NCBI GenBank assembly: GCA_020746995.1
Contig: JAGPXD010000002.1
Span: forward strand, 992,001 to 1,056,000
Origin: Plectosphaerella cucumerina
Taxonomy: Eukaryota; Ascomycota; Sordariomycetes; Glomerellales; Plectosphaerellaceae
Length of the DNA: 64,000 nucleotides
Direction of reading: 5' to 3'
The position numbers were made by a program, and so were the translations under genes. Below, piece after piece: positions 45,396-56,859 of the stretch. The notes beneath the pieces were generated by a model. It was not told the origin of the DNA. It did not search any database and saw nothing but the letters and a program-made list of their open reading frames with translations. Each line of letters begins with the position of its first letter. Within the stretch, counting starts at the first letter, position 1.

Positions 45396-46477
45396 TCATA
45401 GCTTACTTATGGGCGGAGTCCCGACGTCCGGGACCTTTGTCAGAAGCTTCCCATGACTCAAGGCGCTCTTCACATTGTCAATGACCAGGACTTCCATCTT
45501 CTTCTGTGTGTCGACCGTCATCGTCCCAATATGCGGGAGTAGCACCGCCCGAGGGTTGTTCAGTAGACCAGGGAGAATAGCGGGCTCCTTTTCGAAGACG
45601 TCAAGTCCTACGCTGCTAATCTTCCCGGAGTCGAGGCTCCTCACAAGTGCAGCTTCGTCAATGATGGGTCCACGGGCGGTGTTGACAATGACAACGCCCT
45701 TCTTCATCGTCGCGATGGTCTTGTCGTTGATGAGACCTCTGGTGCTCGGAAGCAGAGGGACGTGGATGGAGATCACGTCGCTGGTTCGGAGCAACTCGGC
45801 TGTGGTGACGTACGCTGGCTCATAGTCGACGCCGAGCTCCTCCTTGAGACACTTGACGGGAAACTCGTTGCTGTACTGAATCTTGAAGCCAAATGCGACG
45901 GCTCTCTTGGCGGTGGTCCGGCCGATGCCTCCCATGCCAAGAATCCCAAGGGTCATGGAGTCCGGGTCTCTTCCCAATGGAGTGGCGCCCCGCCATCGGC
46001 CGGCACGGAGCTCGCTCTCAGGAATCCAAGTCGTTCGTAGCGCGCTGAGAATGAGGTAGATGGCGACGTTGGCGGTGCCGGCGTTGACGGCGCCGGGAGT
46101 CGTTGACACCCCAATTCCTCTCGCAGTGCAGGCAGCGATATCGATCTGATCGAAGCCGGCGCCGTTGTGGCAGATGAATCTGACTGAATTGGGCAGGTGA
46201 GAGATCATCTCTGCGTCGAAGGGTCCCGTCATGGTCACTGAGTCGAACGTCCTCGAGATGACGAGTACATCGTCGTACAGACCCGTGTCGAGGTTTCGAA
46301 TGAACTCCGCTCGGGAGTTTTCGTTTGAGAATCTCTGATCAGGTGCGATTGTTAGCTATGAGTTTGAGCATTTTCAGGGTGGGATGCGTATACCTTGACT
46401 GACGTGAGCGCAGAAAGGGACGCAAACTCATCATGGGCGTGGAAGATGGTGCCCACCATCAAGATGTTTCTCGCCAT
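45396..46477 (-). CDS. D-isomer-specific 2-hydroxyacid dehydrogenase
   Basis: NAD(P)H-dependent interconversion of a 2-oxo acid and a D-2-hydroxy acid (glyoxylate/hydroxypyruvate-reductase or mandelate-dehydrogenase type). Exons 46394-46477 and 45396-46334 (59-nt intron, phase 0) give 340 aa, a normal length. Motifs: GILGMGGIGR (159-167) for cofactor binding, Arg249 in VNTARGPIIDE, the Glu in GLDVFEKEP, and His296 in LLPHIG, the full catalytic set. No targeting signal is seen. The 5' exon codes 28 residues starting MARNILMVG. Together with the oxidative and hydrolytic genes downstream it could process a hydroxy- or keto-acid breakdown product. Confidence 0.92.
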
Positions 46478-46783
46478 AGTGATAGTATACGATTTATGTA
46501 TGGAATAGATCGACAGCACTTACTGATCGATCGCAGCAACAAGAGCGACTTCATGGTGTTCTTCAAAAGGGCTGCTGCAAAGACCGCCATTCAGGGGTTC
46601 GGGGTTCGTTCCGATGGCGCCGGTCGGGTTCGGGCACCAGTCCGACCCGTCCAACATCTCGCTCGGCTCAGGGCATACACCGGGCAATACAGTGATCAAG
46701 TGACCATAGGCCCGAAAGTTACCTCGCATCAATTGCGAAACCGGTTCTCACATCCTTTGCCATTCTGGACCTCAATGCCGCCC
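46478..46783. other. Short spacer between two minus-strand genes
   Basis: Holds the promoter of the hydroxyacid dehydrogenase and the 3' end of the MFS gene. Nothing else seen. Confidence 0.5.
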
Positions 46784-48867
46784 TTAAGCCAGACCAGTCT
46801 TTCCGAAGAGGTCCCTTTTCTGGATCCCAATTCGGAACGACTTTCCCTTGAAGTAGAATACGAGAGTTGACCCATAGACGACAACATTGATGCAAGCAAC
46901 TGAAAACGTCAGAGTCAGGACGGTGCCAGTCACGAGTGGGAATCTCAACAGTCAACTTACTGATAAAGTAGACCGCCATCATTCCGTTCAGCTCAATCCA
47001 GTCGTTGATGAACCAGGACCAAGCCCATGCGATGAGAGACTTGATGACCGAAATGGTGATCATAAGTTCGCCAGCCAACTCCTTGTGGCAGTCCAGGGCA
47101 TAGGTCATGGAAAGATTGCAGCCCATCTGGGCGCCGATGCTGAGGACGCCGAAGCCAACAATTGGCCCGATCCAGTGTGTCTTGTAGTGGTAGCAGGGGC
47201 CCGCGATGGCCACACCTACGAAGTTGAGAATGGTGGCGAGGAGAGCGATGGGGAGTCGCATCTCTGGCTCACGAATACCGTTGTTCTTGCGAGTGTAGTA
47301 GAGTGCAATTTGATCAGCCAGGCGACCGCACAGATAAGTGCCGATCAGGCTGGAGTAGGAGGTCAGTTTATGTCACGAATGTGTCACCGACACTGCCGAG
47401 AGATGCTCACCTGCCAACAAAGGGAGCAAGGAAGATGAGTCCCTGAGCTCCAGAGTCGAAGCTGTATGGTCTGTCACTCTCATTAGCGAATGCTTCAAGA
47501 GACACGTCGCGGCTCTTACGGAGGGGCGAAAAGTTGAGCAACAGTCAACGCAAGCACGACGTTCCATGCTATCAGAGAGAATCAGCGAGTCCCCGTGGAT
47601 CAGATATAGGTAGCAACTCACTCAGTGACATGCCGTAGACAAGAGACGCCCACATGACCGTTGGATAGGTGCAGAGAACGAAGGGTCTGAGGAACGCCTT
47701 TCGGTATGAGACGTGAGGGTTAATCGCGTCGCTACTCCAGAGTTTGATTGAGTCAAGGTATGACTTCTCTGGAATCTGCACTTCTGCGATGCCGTTGTCG
47801 GAGGTAATGTCCAACGGGGCTTCGCCGTCAGTGTTCTTGATGGATGCATCGACCGACCCGGTATGCTTCTTCTCGGCGGGAACATTGGTATCGGCAGTAA
47901 GACTGATGATCGGGCGGGATCCGTAGAATACCGTCTCGGGCATGAAGAAAAAGATAGTGATGAAGTTGGCGAAGATTCCGAAGGACAGAATGAAGAATGC
48001 CCTGCGGTTGAGGTGATCAGAAAAGTGGCAGAGATGTCAAGATATTGGTTTCATACCAATCCATTCCGAGGTATTGGATCACATAGGCTGACAAAATCGG
48101 TCCTAGCTCATTGCCACCCAGGACTGACAGTCCGTAGATTGATATCTTTTCTCCTCGGTCGTGTAGGAAGAAGATGTCAGTGATCGTGGAAGGGATCAAT
48201 GCCTCGACGGGCCCTGACAGGAGACCGACGAAGGCTCGGCCCACGAAGAAAGAAGCAAATGTCGTGCGGGAGGCACTAGAAATATCAGACTTGACACTAG
48301 AAGATGGCTTGATAGTACTACTCACATGCCGCACCAGACACAGCCGAGACCCATGGCAAGCGTTGACAAAAGGAAGACGGGTCGACGACCAATCTTGACA
48401 GAAAGTGGCTAGGGATGTCAGTGAATGGTAGAGACTCGGCCATTTGCATGCGACTAACCATCATGAAAGCGGTGGCAACACCGGAGGCGATGATGCAAAT
48501 GCCAGCTGACCATGCAAGATGGCTGATCGGGATGTCGAAGAAAGCGGCTTGTTGAACCATGCCTCCCGACATGATGGGGCCGATGATGCTTCCAAGGAAG
48601 CTGTAACCAAGTCCGTTGATGTAGACCTGTATTAAGTCAGTCAAATTAAGCAACTTGGAGCAATTCAGCCATAGCTACCATCCACTTCTTCCATTGGGGC
48701 CAGCGCAAGGGGTCGTTGAGGTCTGTTAGAGACGGCTGTGGCACGAGGAGGATGTGCCCATCCCCGTGTTTCGCGTGCTGAAAACGATTGATGTTATCGT
48801 TCTGGTTCTCATCGATGAGAATCTCCGTGCCGGGAGCGGCTTCATACGCCTTGGTGATCTCAGCCAT
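46784..48867 (-). CDS. MFS exporter (DHA1), nine exons
   Basis: Proton-coupled efflux transporter. Exons on the minus strand are 48679-48867, 48459-48626, 48326-48408, 48057-48275, 47622-48001, 47520-47568, 47411-47470, 46961-47349 and 46784-46899. All eight junctions keep phase and give 550 aa with about 12 membrane segments. Family features: LVPQPSLTDLNDPLRWPQW ahead of the first span, KIGRRPVFLLSTLAMGLGC in loop 2-3, EALIPSTITDIFFLHDRGEK, and a long central cytoplasmic loop. The gene is more fragmented by introns than any other here. It is divergent from the monooxygenase gene and likely shares its promoter region. It resembles the exporter at 62608 in the same motifs. Confidence 0.88.
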
Positions 48868-49483
48868 TGTCAATTTGGATCGTAGACAAGGACCATGTGT
48901 TAGATGCTGGGCTTGATGGCACGACAAGGAAGTCTGCCGACCCACAGGCCGCGCGATTAGCTGGATCTAAAGAACTATTTCAACCTCATAGTGTCACTGT
49001 GATCAAGTCCTTGGCTGCTGTTAACGAAGACCGTGGCTGGTCGGATGCGGGCACGACGGCGCCCGCTGCAAGGTTTCGAGTCCGACAAAGAAGATAAGCT
49101 AAAATACAGTGGAAGATGATAATGTGAGACGAGATACTCGGAGGATTAAGAGATTCGTGGGGCACACAAGCGCGGGCCGCGGTGGCTTCGATAAGAGCGG
49201 CAGCCCCCTTTGAGATCGATGGTGTCGGATCGGGGTTATCTCGAGTGGAGGGCATCGCGGATGATGCACCATTCCGCCATCCGACAGCAGAAGATCGCCG
49301 AGCATGCATGCAGAGTGCGCTCCATTGCACATCTGTCTTGATCTCAGCGAGGCAGATAAGGTAGCATTCGATAAAGGTCTCTGGAAGTCTTGAGATGTAC
49401 CAGACTTTCACCTCTAACCGACATCACCCTCACTCGCCAACTCGCTTCATCCCCTCTACCATTCACTCTCTGCCACCGAAATC
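48868..49483. promoter_or_regulatory. Divergent promoter region, exporter and monooxygenase
   Basis: 616 bases between two divergent start codons. It contains the inverted pair CGGA-N11-TCCG at 49258-49276, a layout that could suit a Zn2Cys6 dimer such as the regulator encoded at 56860. This is a single occurrence, so the assignment is weak. Confidence 0.4.
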
Positions 49484-51486
49484 ATGGGCATCAACTCTTC
49501 GTCACATGAAAGCCACGCGACAGCCATGCCTGTGGCACCGCCGAAGGCTGTATTGGCGGAGGTTCTGCCGGCCGACATAGTTGAAGCCCTTCCCCCCGCG
49601 TTTTCTTGCAAAGATGCTCCGGTAGAAAACCATCGCCCGATCAAAGTCCGTGTCATCGGGGCCGGATACTCGGGTGTTTACATGGGTATCAGGATTCCGC
49701 AGCGCTTGAGAAACGTCGATCTCAAGATCTACGAGAAGAATGAAGGCGTCGGAGGGACCTGGTGGGAGAATCGGTACCCGGGCTGTGCTTGCGATATTCC
49801 GTGTAAGTGGACATACTGAACAGCCTCCTCGAAAGACAAATAGCTGACCCGAGACTCGAAGCACACTCGTATCAGTACACATTTGCTCCCAATAAGAAGT
49901 GGTCCGGCTTCTACGCTCCGTCCAAGGAGATCTGCGAGTACATCCAAAGCGTCTCGGAGAGGTTTGGAGCCAATCGCTTCATCCATCTTCGTCACAAAGT
50001 GACCAGTGCAGTGTGGAGCGAAACGACGAAGAAATGGTACAGAGTCTCGAGTTGAACACTGGTGACCCGCCAGCTGACGCAGGATTCAGGACCATCACGG
50101 TAGAGAAGACCGCCACTGGAGAGGTCATGACTGAAGAGGCCGACATTGTCGTGGCAGCACGTGGCAATCTCAATGACATTGCCTGGCCGGAGATCCAGGG
50201 CCTGGAGACGTTCAAGGGCAAGATGATGCACTCGGCGGCCTGGGACCCCGAGTACGACTTCAAGTACAAGAAGATTGGAATCATCGGTGGAGGATCCAGC
50301 TCCATTCAAATCGTCCCGGAGCTACAAAAGGTTGAGGGTGCGCAGCTGAGCTGCTTCGTCCGCAGCAACGTCTGGATCTCGAACCGTTTCGGTGACGAGA
50401 TCATGCAGCAGCTTGGATGGAATCCGTCCGAGACAGAGTGTAAGTGAGACCCTTCTCCCTTCAGAGACTTCTACTAACAGAAGCACAGTTTCAGCTGAGC
50501 GATTGGAAGGCTTCTCCAGCGACGAGGCGGCATACCTCAAGTTCCGCAAGCGTGTCGAGGACGATGGAAATATGGTCCACAACTCGACCATCCGGGGGTC
50601 TGAGATGCAGAAGATGTTTGTCGAGATGTTTGGCAAGATCACACGAGAGCGTCTGGCATCTCGGCCCGACCTTCTTCAGTCCTTTTCGCCCACGTTTGGA
50701 GTTGGTTGCCGCCGCTTGACCCCTGGTCCAGGGTACTTGGAGGCATTGGTTCAGCCGAACGTCGACTTTATCACCAAGGGCATCGAGTCGATCAACGAAA
50801 CCGGGCTGAAGCTCGGTGGCAGCGACGGCCGACAAGTCGACGTCGACGTTCTCGTTTGTGCAACAGGCTTCCACACGACTTCTGTCCCTCCCTTCCCGGT
50901 CGTCGGCAAAGGCGGGAAGACTCTGGCAGAGAAATTCGAGCCTTTCCCAGCGACTTACATCAGCCTGGCCGTCGACGAATTCCCGAACTACTTCATGATG
51001 CTCGGCCCGAATTCCGGCGTCGGCGCGGGCTCCCTTACCTGCCTCCTCGAAGCCGAGGGCGATTACATCGTCAAGTGCATCAGGAAGCTTCAAAAGGAGG
51101 ACTACGCATCAATGGTGCCGAAGCAGGCCCGCGTCCAGGACTTCTCCGACTACGTTGGCGACTATTTCCGCAAGACAGTGTACATGGACGACTGCAAGAG
51201 CTGGTACAAGGCGGGTGGCGATGGGGAGCGCATCTCGGCGCTCTGGCCTGGCAGCATCCTACATGCGATGGAGGTGTTCAGGGCACCCAGGTGGGAGGAC
51301 TTTGACTTTGAAGCGATGGACGAGAACAGGCTGCGCTGGCTGGGCAATGGCTGGAGCATGTGTGTGATGGAGCAGGAGGAGCAGGGGGATCCGAGCTGGT
51401 ATCTCAACGCTGATGTGGTGGATGTGCCGCCTGAGGGAGAGCCTGAGCGGGATCCAAAGATCAAGGCCAGGCCTTGGTCGCACTGA
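49484..51486 (+). CDS. Baeyer-Villiger-type flavin monooxygenase
   Basis: NADPH- and FAD-dependent enzyme that inserts oxygen next to a carbonyl, turning ketones into esters or lactones. Exons 49484-49802, 49862-50036, 50090-50439 and 50489-51486 give 613 aa. Motifs: VIGAGYSG (FAD, residues 57-64), GVGGTWWENRYPGCACDIP across exon 1, the Baeyer-Villiger fingerprint FKGKMMHSAAWD (206-217, with F, G, H, W and D in place), and GIIGGGSS (NADPH). Intron 2 (50037-50089, 53 nt) must be placed at TG|GTACAG...TTCAG|G; it restores KKW-TITVEK and removes an apparent frameshift. Only the exact substrate is unknown. Esterases nearby could act on its products. Confidence 0.92.
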
Positions 51487-52037
51487 GTTGGTTTGAGATG
51501 AGATAGCAGTTGAGAACCTAGCAAACATGGCATTTTCTTTCACCAATGCTCGAGCCATCATCCCTCTAACAATGTATATTGGTAAGCAAGAGATCTGATC
51601 CTTCGCCAGATGACCAATTCCCTCCCCATCCAAGCTGAAGCTGTCTTGACATCTCCAGGTTGTGCTGTTCAATCCCCGTATTCCGAGATTCCTCGAGGTT
51701 TCTCCGGGCTTCCCGAGTCAGTTTGAGCCCTGTCCTTGGGAGATTCAGCGGGCGATGCCTCGGCAATGGGCAGCTGATTGGGTTGATAGGGGGTCTGCGT
51801 CCCGCCGTCAGGTGTCGGGCCGCGCCCCCTGCTGACCAAGATGGCCCTGGACGATGAGCTAAGGCGGGGAGCTCCAGCGGTTGGCTTGGCGTTTTCATGT
51901 CGCGATTTGACGAGATCGGAGCTGAGAAGTTGAAAGGCGTCGTCGTTGTGGAAGGAAGCCAAAAAGTCAACCTCTTCCTCAAGTCATCCGTTGATTCTTC
52001 ACTCTCATCCAGCCCACTGCTCCCAACGCCCATCACC
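51487..52037. other. Intergenic region, promoter of the cupin gene
   Basis: No gene supported. Frames extending upstream of the cupin ATG lack conserved sequence. Confidence 0.45.
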
Positions 52038-52691
52038 ATGTTTTCCTTCCTCCGAGCGGCGTCCCCTCCACGGACGAACAATGCCGAAAACAACCCCATC
52101 ATCTACGAGGCCGGCCTGTCGTCGGTCACCTTCGCGAAGCCAGGCTCCGACTACATCATGACGCACCGCATCCCGCCGACGACAAAAGAGAACGGCACCT
52201 CCATCATCGAGCCGCCCTTTCACTATCACATCTACCAAGACGAGTACTTCCACGTGCAGTCGGGCACGGGGCGTTTCTACCGTGGCATCGAGCGCGAGCC
52301 CTTTGCCGTGCTGACGGATGAGCCCGGCGGCAAGGCCACTGCATCGGTCAAGGCGGGTCGGTACCACCGCTTCGAGAACGCCAGCGACACGCGCGACCTC
52401 GTCGTCGACATCCATCTGACGCCTGAGTCTTACGAGGACGAGCAGCGCTTCTTCAGGAACTTCTTTGGTTATCTCGACGACTGCAAGACGGCCGGTACGG
52501 CCCCGAGCTTCTTCCAGCTCATGGTGTTCCTTCACAGCGCCGACACGCCTCTTGCTGTGCCGCTGCCGTCAGAATGGCTTGGCAAGGTCGCTAGCAGGCT
52601 GCTGCTGTGGGCGGCTGCGGGATGGGGACGGTTTATCTTGGGTTACAATCAGAGTTACCCGGAGTATTACGAGGAGGATAAGACCAAGTGA
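52038..52691 (+). CDS. Cupin-domain protein
   Basis: Intronless, 217 aa, single cupin barrel. Motif 1 is HYHIYQDEYFHVQSG (His62, His64, Glu69, then E-x6-G). Motif 2 is KAGRYHRFEN with His110, so the usual metal ligands are all present. The ATG at 52038 is preferred because the earlier in-frame region looks like leader. A hydrophobic, Trp-rich C-terminal stretch (SRLLLWAAAGWGRFILGY) could attach it to a membrane. Small cupins next to oxidases often act as dioxygenases, isomerases or binding proteins; which applies here is not shown. It is not an obvious 3-hydroxyanthranilate dioxygenase. Confidence 0.82.
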   Translation: MFSFLRAASPPRTNNAENNPIIYEAGLSSVTFAKPGSDYIMTHRIPPTTKENGTSIIEPPFHYHIYQDEYFHVQSGTGRFYRGIEREPFAVLTDEPGGKATASVKAGRYHRFENASDTRDLVVDIHLTPESYEDEQRFFRNFFGYLDDCKTAGTAPSFFQLMVFLHSADTPLAVPLPSEWLGKVASRLLLWAAAGWGRFILGYNQSYPEYYEEDKTK

Positions 52692-53148
52692 GGGGTCGTT
52701 GAAGGATCAATGTCGGATGGCCGAGTAAATTGAGCGTGTTTCTGGATGGTGCTGCCAGACGTGATGTGCTGTGGTCACGGTGGTCCTAGTGCCGCTATCA
52801 TCCCCTGTCTTCCCGCGGTTAGCCGACGCGACAAGCGGAAGTCCTCCGGCGACGCAGCTTAAAGAGGGGGATCCTGACCTCAACTTTCTCTCAAATGCAA
52901 CATTGGTGATCATCTGCAGCTTCACGGCGAGTGATAACATCTCCTAGAGATAGACAGGGGACGCACCCGCAGCGTGCGGAACGACGGCTCTCGGAGATAT
53001 CTCGACAAGTGAACATAGCCGCTAACCGCCCGACCGCGACCCTCGACAAGCACTGAGCTTCAAAAGCCACCCTCAGGACATCCACACCACGACGTAGCTG
53101 CCCGTCATCAGCCCTACAGCTTCTTCGACTTTCACTTTACCTACGAAA
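52692..53148. other. Intergenic region, promoter of the hydrolase gene
   Basis: No gene. It contains CGGA-N5-TCCG at 52836-52848, a second inverted CGGA pair in this neighbourhood but with different spacing. Confidence 0.4.
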
Positions 53149-54120
53149 ATGTCCTCCATCAGCACCTGGGGCTCGACTCCCTGGGCCGACGCCGGCTCAT
53201 CGTGGTACCTTCCCCGCGTCCCCTACGTCCCAAATCCGACATACCTGCATACACTTGACCTCTGGGTGCCCAAAGCCGCCAACGGCTCGGATGAGCAACC
53301 AGAGGCGGGCAAGATCCCATCTCACCCCGGACCCTGGGTCATCTACATCCACGGTGGCGCATGGCGCGATCCCCTCGTCGACTCGTCGTCTTTCGAGGCC
53401 ACAGCACTCACCCTGCTGTCGACAAAGGGCGACACCCCCATCGCAGGCGTCGCCTCGATCAACTACCCCCTCTCGAGCCATCCCAACCACCCGACGCACC
53501 CTTCGCCGCCCAAGGACCCTTCCGAGGCCGTCGACATTGCGCGCACGGCAAAGCACCCCGACCACATCATCGCCGTCATCTCGGCGCTGGACTACCTCCA
53601 GAGCTCCCTCGGCGTTGCCCACGACTATGTCCTCTCGGGCCACAGCTGCGGGGCCACCCTCACCTTCCAGGTGGCCATGGACGCGAAGCGATGGACAGGC
53701 GCCGGATGCAAGGCCGCACCCACGATCACGAAGCCCAGCACCCTCGTCGGCCTGAATGGTCTCTACGACCTGGCCTACTTCATCAACAAGCCTGATGAGT
53801 CGCACGCCGCCCTGGCGCCCGTCTACGACGCCTTCACCCGGGGTGCGTTCGGCGACGACGAGGAGGTGTGGAAGAAGGTGTGCCCTACCGATGTTCAGGA
53901 CTGGAGCGCCGAATGGCCCGAGGGCAAGACCGTATTTGTCGTGCAGAGCAGGGAAGATGGCCTCGTTCCATACTCCCAGACTGAGCTGATGAAGAGGCGT
54001 CTGGCGGAGACCTCCACTGTCGAGGTCAAAGAGCTAGAGGCAGACGGAGATCACAACGATCTTTGGGGCAAGGGTACCAGGCTGGCGGAGATTCTGCTCG
54101 AGGTAGTCAGGAGCATTTAG
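53149..54120 (+). CDS. Alpha/beta hydrolase, kynurenine formamidase-like
   Basis: Intronless, 323 aa. The HGGAW motif (68-72, IYIHGGAWRDP) replaces the usual HGGG oxyanion loop, as in fungal kynurenine formamidases (BNA7 family), which hydrolyse N-formylkynurenine in tryptophan breakdown. The nucleophile is Ser166 in SGHSCGA. The acid and base are likely the Asp in QSREDGLVP and the His in EADGDHNDLWG. The protein has no signal peptide. Its position beside a monooxygenase and an esterase raises the possibility that it hydrolyses a cluster-specific ester or amide; a housekeeping tryptophan role is equally possible. Confidence 0.82.
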   Translation: MSSISTWGSTPWADAGSSWYLPRVPYVPNPTYLHTLDLWVPKAANGSDEQPEAGKIPSHPGPWVIYIHGGAWRDPLVDSSSFEATALTLLSTKGDTPIAGVASINYPLSSHPNHPTHPSPPKDPSEAVDIARTAKHPDHIIAVISALDYLQSSLGVAHDYVLSGHSCGATLTFQVAMDAKRWTGAGCKAAPTITKPSTLVGLNGLYDLAYFINKPDESHAALAPVYDAFTRGAFGDDEEVWKKVCPTDVQDWSAEWPEGKTVFVVQSREDGLVPYSQTELMKRRLAETSTVEVKELEADGDHNDLWGKGTRLAEILLEVVRSI

Positions 54121-54161
54121 GAGAACAAGCATTGATGAGGGAATGAAACCATGACTACTTC

Positions 54162-55923
54162 CTATCTCCTCAAGAAGTACGCATCCCAGGCCGCAGACAA
54201 ATTGTCGATTCCAATTTCCTTCCACAGAGCCCGAATCTCGGCCGATGGACCGGCGTCATTGTGGCCCAAACTCCTGATGGCCTCCGAGTCCCTCCCACTG
54301 TCCCCGTACACCCTAACCTTTCCCTCCGTGCGGAACTCCGGCCACGGTTTCTCCCCGCGGACAAATTTGATGACGTCCCCCGCAAATCCACGGGCGAGCT
54401 TCTTCTGGTTCTTGTCCATCAGGTGTTCGTAGTTCAGGAAGACGAAAGCAATGTCCTGGACATGTGTTGCGTGACCCTTGTGCGGGCCCTCCCACGGGTT
54501 TGGCTCTTGGAAATAGTACAGCCACGAGTCAGTAGGCCAGGATGCAGCGTACGCCGCGGCAGAAGTGAAGTACTTGACATCAGTACCGAGCTGGAGGATC
54601 CTGATGTCCACTTCCTCAGGCTTACCGCCCAAGGCATCTGGCAGCCCGTACAAGGCGAGAAGCGTATGTGCTGCTTTCCTCTTGGTCTCAGGAATGGCTT
54701 GCACGAACGTCGAGGCAAAATCGAGACCCAGAGACTCCTGGTCTCTGCCTGCGAAGATGCCGAGGACCCCGTACACGACGCCGTCGAAATCTGTTGAGCC
54801 GATAAACAGAGGGACCTTGAGCTTGGGTGCAGGTCCCGACCCGACTGTCTCTGGCGAAGGGATCGCATCATCGTCAACGACGGGGCCGAGAGGGACAGTA
54901 ATGGGTACATCGGTGAGAATCTCGTCTCCGGGCTTGGCGGCAAGCTTCGCAACCTGTTCCGATGGCGAGAGTGAAGGGTCAATGTCGAGAGCCTCCAGCA
55001 CGTCGGCGTAAGCTTTTTGAGCCACGGACGCAGGGACGATGGCGGCGGAGATCTTGTTGCCGCTCAAACAGGCTACTCTTTGGAACAGAGGCTCCGGAGT
55101 TTCCAAGTCAAGGAGGTGCATGACAGAACCTAGGTAGGGGGTGGCGTAACATGTCAGCTGGATACTGAGCAGAGGGTCCAAGGGTCTCTTACTCCCGCCA
55201 GCACTTTGCCCCAAGGCGGTCATCTTCTTCGGATCGCCTCCAAACCCAGCAACGTTTCTAGCAAGCCATTCGAAAGCGGTCTTCTGGTCCAGCAGGCCGC
55301 GGTTCCGTGGCACCCCGTTGGCTCGGAGCTCCTCGCTGTCGAGGAAACCAGGTGCTCCAAGTCGATAGCTAAATATCTCGTCAGTACATGTGTTGATCAG
55401 AGCCCACGTATCCTGCACTTACTTCATGGAGACAGCAATAATCGGCTGGCCTATCGAAGCAGCAAGAGCAACGATGGGACCAAGGTCGTAATGCGGTGCC
55501 CAGGTCCCTCCGAAAAGGAAGCCTCCTCCATGAACAAAAACGAGCACCGGCAAGCCTTGGTGATCGCCATCGGGAACAGTGATGTTGAGGTTCAGGCCTC
55601 CCAGATCTGACACCTTCGGCACGTCGGGTTTCTTCAGGGGCTGCTGGATCAGGCCGAACTCGAAGTCACACCCAAGAGGAAGAGAGATGACAGTTGGTCT
55701 GGGAAGCAATGTTAGTTTCTGGACATTGGTGAGCATTGCCCCAGCTGGCTTACCCAAACTCCGTGGCATCAATGGCCCCCTCATAGCTTGTCTTGACCTC
55801 GGGGGCCGCAAAGGGGTGCTTGAGCGTCGCATAGGGGATGCCCCGATAGTGTGTGACCCCTTTCTTTGTGGCGACGCCGGTGACGCTCCCCAGGAGTGGA
55901 TGCTTCAGACTGATCTTCGCCAT
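54162..55923 (-). CDS. Type-B carboxylesterase/lipase
   Basis: Ester hydrolase of the cholinesterase-like family. Exons on the minus strand are 55754-55923, 55423-55698, 55193-55368 and 54162-55129, giving 529 aa with all phases consistent. Marks: VHGGGFLFG (oxyanion hole, 112-120), AFEWLARNVAGFGGDP, and GQSAGG with nucleophile Ser204. The N-terminus (MAKISLKHPLLGSVTG) has no signal peptide, so it is probably cytosolic, unlike secreted relatives. The third intron (55130-55192) is 63 nt and stop-free in frame. It converges on the formamidase-like gene with only 41 bases between stops. It could cleave esters or lactones made by the monooxygenase. Confidence 0.9.
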
Positions 55924-56859
55924 AGTTCCGGTGTGCTGATGTATGAGTGATTCTAGGAATCACCCCTCCTCCTCATCGGTAACATGAGGAGAATGTTATA
56001 TCTCCTCTCGTTTCCCCACCTCGGACCATTGCGCTCTCTCAGGGCTGAGGGCGGCAGTGGAAGTCCCCTCGCCCGAACGCGGCAGATGTATGGGCGCTGA
56101 GTAACCCCCTGTCGCCTATCCCACATCACGCCTGAAGCTGTCCCACATCAGCTGGGAGTTCGGGCGTCCCACATCGCAGCTTGTTGCCCATCCCACATTG
56201 CAGCAGCCACCGTGCCTGGTGATGGTATTTAATCTTGTCATTCAACATCAGAGTCACAGAAGAGAATCCATTTTGCTTCCATATCTTCTTGGGGGAACAT
56301 TCGTATCAGTCGCACAGAAGTCAGTTTGAGTTCGCATCGACAGGCCTCTAGCACTGGCCAATCCCTGTCCAGACCTTGGGTGCTGCATCCGACGCCCGCC
56401 GCATGCGGACAGGTGCACTTCCCGCCGCCATGCCCTGCTGACGCCCCCTTATCCTCCAAAGGGCCCGGGGAAGATAAGCTGGACACAGGACTCAAGCCTC
56501 ATCCTGGCTCGGTCGTCCCTCGGAGTCGTTAGCACGCCCTCCCCCGGGTCCAGTGGCAGCGCTACTTGCGCCCCGGACGCTAGGACCCAGCGTTGACGCT
56601 CTCTTCGTCTTGGGTATCTCGAGTGGCGGCGATGCGCTATCTCGAAGGAGATAAGCAGGTCTAGGCTGGCTGGTCATGCCGTGAGGGGGAGAGGCCAGGA
56701 TTCGAAGGGTCGTCCTCGCTCAAGGGGCACAAGCATCCGCGGTAAATGCCAATTGTACTGCGGCCCGACATCTTCTCACATCAACCGACAATAGAGATCT
56801 TTCTCCCCCAAGCTTGATATCGGTGGATCGACCAACGCGGCCTGACAGAACGTATCACA
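55924..56859. other. Divergent promoter region, esterase and regulator
   Basis: 936 bases between divergent starts. A short phrase, CCCACATC or CCCACATT, recurs about four times at 56119-56203 (TCCCACATCA, TCCCACATCAG, TCCCACATCGC, TCCCACATTGC). No gene seen. Confidence 0.5.

Noticed and set aside
50037..50089. Apparent frameshift in the monooxygenase gene
   Set aside because: Explained by a 53-nt phase-2 intron (GTACAG...TTCAG) that restores the family sequence.
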